NCBI GenBank assembly: GCA_900313405.1
Contig: OMQY01000056.1
Location: 1 to 6,708 of the forward strand
Direction: 5' to 3'
DNA length: 6,708 nucleotides
Source: an uncultured Eubacteriales bacterium
Lineage (GTDB): Bacteria > Bacillota_A > Clostridia > Saccharofermentanales > Saccharofermentanaceae
A program made the translations under genes and the position numbers. The stretch's first letter is position 1. Every line of letters begins with the position of its first letter. Below, one piece after another: positions 6,323 to 6,708 of the stretch. A model generated the notes under the pieces. It saw only the letters and a list, made by a program, of their open reading frames with translations. It made no database searches and was not told the DNA's origin.

Positions 6323-6708
6323 TGGAAAAGATCAAGGTTTTATTCGCGTCATCGGAGGTTAGTCCCTTCGTAAAGGTAGGAGGTCTCGCAGACGTTGTCG
6401 GAGCACTTCCCGTAGAACTTAACAGAGAGAACATAGATGCCCGTGTCATCCTTCCTCTTTATCGTAAGATCAAGATCAAGTATCAGGATGAACTGAACTT
6501 CCTCGGATGGAAGATGGTGCATATGGGGTGGAGATCGCTCTATGCCGGTCTGTTCTCGATGGAAAAGAACGGAACGATATTCTACTTTATCGATAACGAG
6601 TATTACTTCAACTTCGATCAGATCTATGTTGAGTATGTTTTCGATATAGAGAGATATTGCTTCTATCAGAGAGCAGTGCTTGACTTCATGGGTGACTTCA
6701 TGAACTTC
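6322..6708 (+). CDS. glgA: Glycogen synthase GlgA (GT5), N-terminal fragment cut by the window end
   Basis: GlgA transfers glucose from ADP-glucose to the non-reducing end of an alpha-1,4 glucan, consuming the GlgC/GlgD product and making the chains that GlgB branches. The first 129 residues are visible and the frame is open to the last base. They begin MEKIKVLFASSEVSPFVKVGGLADVVGALP, with the GT5 signature KVGGLADV at residues 18-25; Lys18 corresponds to the ADP-glucose-contacting lysine of E. coli GlgA (Lys15). ARVILPLY (44-51) and YFIDNEYYF (about 91-99) are also typical of the first Rossmann domain. The following segment, DQIYVEYVFDIERYCFYQRAVL, differs from the more usual RDGxYGxxDDxERFAFFxxA pattern but keeps its layout. 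Full-length relatives have about 480 residues, so roughly the first quarter is present. The start overlaps the glgD stop by 1 nt. Confidence 0.93.
   Translation, partial: MEKIKVLFASSEVSPFVKVGGLADVVGALPVELNRENIDARVILPLYRKIKIKYQDELNFLGWKMVHMGWRSLYAGLFSMEKNGTIFYFIDNEYYFNFDQIYVEYVFDIERYCFYQRAVLDFMGDFMNF

Overview
The window looks like part of a Clostridia-type (Firmicutes) chromosome. The evidence is strong GGAGG ribosome binding sites, a marked AAG preference for lysine, and above all the gene order glgB-glgC-glgD-glgA with a separate GlgD subunit, which is a Firmicutes arrangement. I cannot name the genus from sequence alone. All genes are on the + strand and densely packed.

Region 1 (1-1688) is a two-gene surface-polysaccharide modification unit. 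It begins with the last 100 residues of a membrane-bound O-acyltransferase (MBOAT, AlgI/DltB-like). After a 17-nt gap comes a membrane-anchored SGNH-hydrolase-like protein with a GSSHA motif and a C-terminal DxxH motif. Such pairs usually transfer acyl groups to extracellular glycopolymers: the MBOAT moves the acyl group across the membrane and the SGNH protein attaches it outside.

Region 2 (1689-1866) is the only long non-coding gap (178 nt). It holds weak terminator-like structures, an AT palindrome, a good sigma-A-type promoter (TTGGTA, 18 nt, TATAAT), and a strong 12-bp leader hairpin just before the glgB ribosome binding site.

Region 3 (1867-6708) is the glycogen synthesis operon. GlgC, with its catalytically degenerate partner GlgD, makes ADP-glucose. 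GlgA (only the first 129 residues are in the window) extends the alpha-1,4 chain, and GlgB adds alpha-1,6 branches. Spacing tightens along the operon: 53 nt, 20 nt, then a 1-nt TAATG overlap between glgD and glgA, consistent with one transcript and translational coupling.

Most of this is ordinary metabolism. The most unusual item is a 45-residue lysine/proline-rich, histone-H1-like tail on GlgB. The leader hairpin, the loss of active-site residues in GlgD and the unidentified C-terminal region of the SGNH protein also merit a look. I found no tRNA, rRNA, CRISPR array, insertion sequence or defence system.
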